Shown here: one piece after another, positions 5,251 through 6,418 of the stretch | How positions within the stretch are numbered: position 1 is the stretch's first letter | Layout of the letters: every line of letters begins with the position of its first letter | NCBI GenBank assembly: GCA_021784495.1 | Contig: JAJXSQ010000135.1 | Span: 1-6,418, forward strand | DNA from: Myxococcales bacterium | GTDB taxonomy: Bacteria; Myxococcota; Myxococcia; Myxococcales; Anaeromyxobacteraceae | DNA length: 6,418 bases | Direction of reading: 5' to 3' | Notes under the pieces: generated by a model | What the model saw: only the letters and a program-made list of their open reading frames with translations | The model's database searches: none | Told to the model about the DNA's origin: nothing | Translations under genes and position numbers: made by a program

Positions 5251-5940
5251 ATGGACGGACTGACCGGGAGGCAGCTCGAGGTGCTCCGCTTCATCGCCCG
5301 GGAGATCGAGGAGCGCGGCTACCCGCCGACGATCCGCGAGATCGGGGAGGCGCTCGACATCCGCTCCACCAACGGGGTCAACGATCACCTGAAGGCGCTC
5401 GCGCGGAAGGGGTTCCTGAGCCGCGACCCGGTGAAGTCGCGCGCCCTCACCCCGACCGAGGCGGCGCGCGAGCTGCTCGCGCGCGAGGCGGGGGGGGCGC
5501 GGGTCCTCCCCTTCCCGTCGGCGGCCCCCGGGCGCGCGCCGGCGCGGATGGTCGAGGTGCCGATCCTCGGGCGGGTGGCGGCTGGCCAGCCGATCCTGGC
5601 GCAGGAGCGCGTCGAGGACACGGTCCAGATCGACTCCTTCCTGCTGGGGACCAACAAGAAGGTCTACGGCCTGCGCGTCCAGGGGGAGTCGATGATCGGC
5701 GACGGCATCCTCCCCGGCGACTACATCTTCGTGAAGAAGCAGCTCCAGGCCGCGGACGGCGAGATCGTGGTCGCGATGATCGACGACGAGGCCACCGTGA
5801 AGCGGGTCTACTTCGAGGGGAAGCGGGTGCGCTTCCAGCCGTCGAACCCGCGGATGGCCCCCATCTACGTCCAGGAGGACGACTTCCGGACCACGATGAT
5901 CCTGGGGGTCGTGGTCGGCGTCTACCGCAAGATCCACTAG
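5251..5940 (+). CDS. lexA: LexA, SOS-response repressor and self-cleaving peptidase (S24)
   Basis: The 229-residue protein represses DNA-damage genes and cleaves itself when stimulated by RecA on single-stranded DNA. The N-terminal winged helix-turn-helix (about 1-70) contains LTGRQLEVLRFI, PPTIREIGEAL and STNGVNDHLKALARKGFL, the latter covering the recognition helix. The peptidase domain (about 100-229) has the cleavage site A111-G112 in GRVAAGQP, nucleophile S147 in GESM and general base K184 in ATVKR. The Ser-Lys spacing of 37 equals that of E. coli LexA (S119/K156). An Arg/Ala/Pro/Gly-rich linker (about 77-100) explains most of the extra length over E. coli's 202 residues. The NGVNDH and IDSFLLG segments recall myxobacterial LexA. 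An SOS-like operator lies directly upstream, so autoregulation is likely. All catalytic residues are intact. Confidence 0.97.
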   Translation: MDGLTGRQLEVLRFIAREIEERGYPPTIREIGEALDIRSTNGVNDHLKALARKGFLSRDPVKSRALTPTEAARELLAREAGGARVLPFPSAAPGRAPARMVEVPILGRVAAGQPILAQERVEDTVQIDSFLLGTNKKVYGLRVQGESMIGDGILPGDYIFVKKQLQAADGEIVVAMIDDEATVKRVYFEGKRVRFQPSNPRMAPIYVQEDDFRTTMILGVVVGVYRKIH

Positions 5941-5951
5941 CGGGGGCTCCG

Positions 5952-6418
5952 TCAGCGGGTCTTCGCCTGCCGGACGTAGCGGTCGAGGTCCTCCCGGTCG
6001 ATGAGCGAGCAGATCTCGACCGCGTCCTGCCGCTCGCGCCGCCGGTAGATGAGCCGGACGTCGGTCGCGACGCGCACCCGGTAGTAGCCGGGGAGCCCCT
6101 CCAGCGGCAGGGCACGCAGCGAGGGGTGCCGGTGATCCTGGGAGAGCAGGAAGGCCTGCTTGATCGCCGCCCGCTGGATCCGGCGGTCCCAGCCCTCCAG
6201 CGAGGCGTAGAACTCGCCGGTGAAGACGGGGAGGAGCCAGGTGGCCGGCGGCTCCTCGCCCTCCAGATCGGCCGGGGCGGCCGGGGAGGGATCGGCGACG
6301 GCCGCGACCGGCGCCGCCAGCCGCGCCGCGGCGTCGCGGAGGGAGCGGTCGAGCGCCGCCTCGCGCTCGGCGAGCCGGGACGCCCTCCCCTCCGCGGCGT
6401 GGAGCCGGGTCTCGGCGT
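5952..6418 (-). CDS. RelE/ParE-fold protein with coiled-coil N-terminal extension (5' end beyond the right edge)
   Basis: A leftward frame enters at the right edge and stops at TGA (5954-5952), showing the last 154 residues. Its start is not in the window. The last 94 or so residues (from about 6236) read like a complete RelE/ParE toxin fold: strand LLPVFTGEF, two helices (ASLEGWDRRIQRAAIKQAFLL), HPSLRALPLEGL, then GYYRVRVATDVRLIYRR, VEICSLID and a final helix DREDLDRYVRQAK. HPSLR, GYYRVR and RLIYRR are typical of this superfamily. Before it lie an Ala/Pro/Glu linker and a charged Ala/Leu/Arg/Glu segment that looks like a coiled coil. Free RelE or ParE toxins are only about 90-100 residues, so this is a fusion, and no antitoxin gene follows it. 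Toxin activity is therefore doubtful; the fold may serve RNA or ribosome binding. Its stop is 11 bp from the lexA stop, convergent. Fold assignment is by pattern only. Confidence 0.68.
   Translation of the reverse strand, partial: AETRLHAAEGRASRLAEREAALDRSLRDAAARLAAPVAAVADPSPAAPADLEGEEPPATWLLPVFTGEFYASLEGWDRRIQRAAIKQAFLLSQDHRHPSLRALPLEGLPGYYRVRVATDVRLIYRRRERQDAVEICSLIDREDLDRYVRQAKTR

Noticed and set aside
5941..5951. Terminator between lexA and the converging gene
   Set aside because: Only 11 bp separate the two stop codons and no convincing stem or T-run was found there; the transcripts probably overlap.
1..6418. CRISPR arrays, tRNA or rRNA genes, insertion sequences and prophage genes
   Set aside because: No regularly spaced repeats, cloverleaf sequences, transposase motifs or phage structural genes were seen on either strand.

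Overview
This is a very GC-rich chromosomal window holding four complete protein genes and two genes cut by the window edges. The best taxonomic guess is Myxococcota, possibly near Anaeromyxobacter. Three things point that way: the base composition, a PpcA-type triheme cytochrome c7 (typical of metal-reducing delta-proteobacterial lineages), and a LexA that recalls the myxobacterial protein and sits behind GTTCAG-type operator half-sites like those known for Myxococcus. The assignment is inferred from remembered family sequences, not from a search.

Left part (1-735): the signal peptide of an unidentified exported protein runs leftward off the window. A 277-bp intergenic region (93-369) separates it from the rightward cytochrome c7 gene (370-681). 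This region holds a perfect 7+7 dyad with the FNR-family core TGAT-N4-ATCA, and an 11-bp-period direct repeat just downstream of it. The cytochrome gene and the leftward mutS gene converge on a strong two-part hairpin (702-742) that probably terminates both transcripts.

Centre (736-5176): mutS (883 aa, mismatch recognition ATPase) and an ABC1/UbiB-family atypical kinase (578 aa) diverge from a 52-bp spacer. Neither gene has a convincing Shine-Dalgarno sequence. Hexamers resembling -10 elements lie so close to both start codons that near-leaderless transcripts are plausible.

Right part (5177-6418): lexA (229 aa, SOS repressor) has a strong Shine-Dalgarno sequence. Its leader carries an inverted pair of GTTCAG half-sites that fit two abutting Myxococcus-type LexA boxes, as expected for autoregulation. 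Converging on lexA with an 11-bp gap is the 3' part of a leftward gene. Its product ends in a complete RelE/ParE-like fold preceded by an Ala/Pro-rich linker and a likely coiled coil.

The coding genes are mostly well-known housekeeping families, and I see no clear new multi-gene system. The parts most worth a second look are the regulatory DNA in front of the cytochrome, the lexA operator arrangement, and the RelE-fold fusion at the right edge. The many long overlapping open frames on both strands are by-products of the high GC content.
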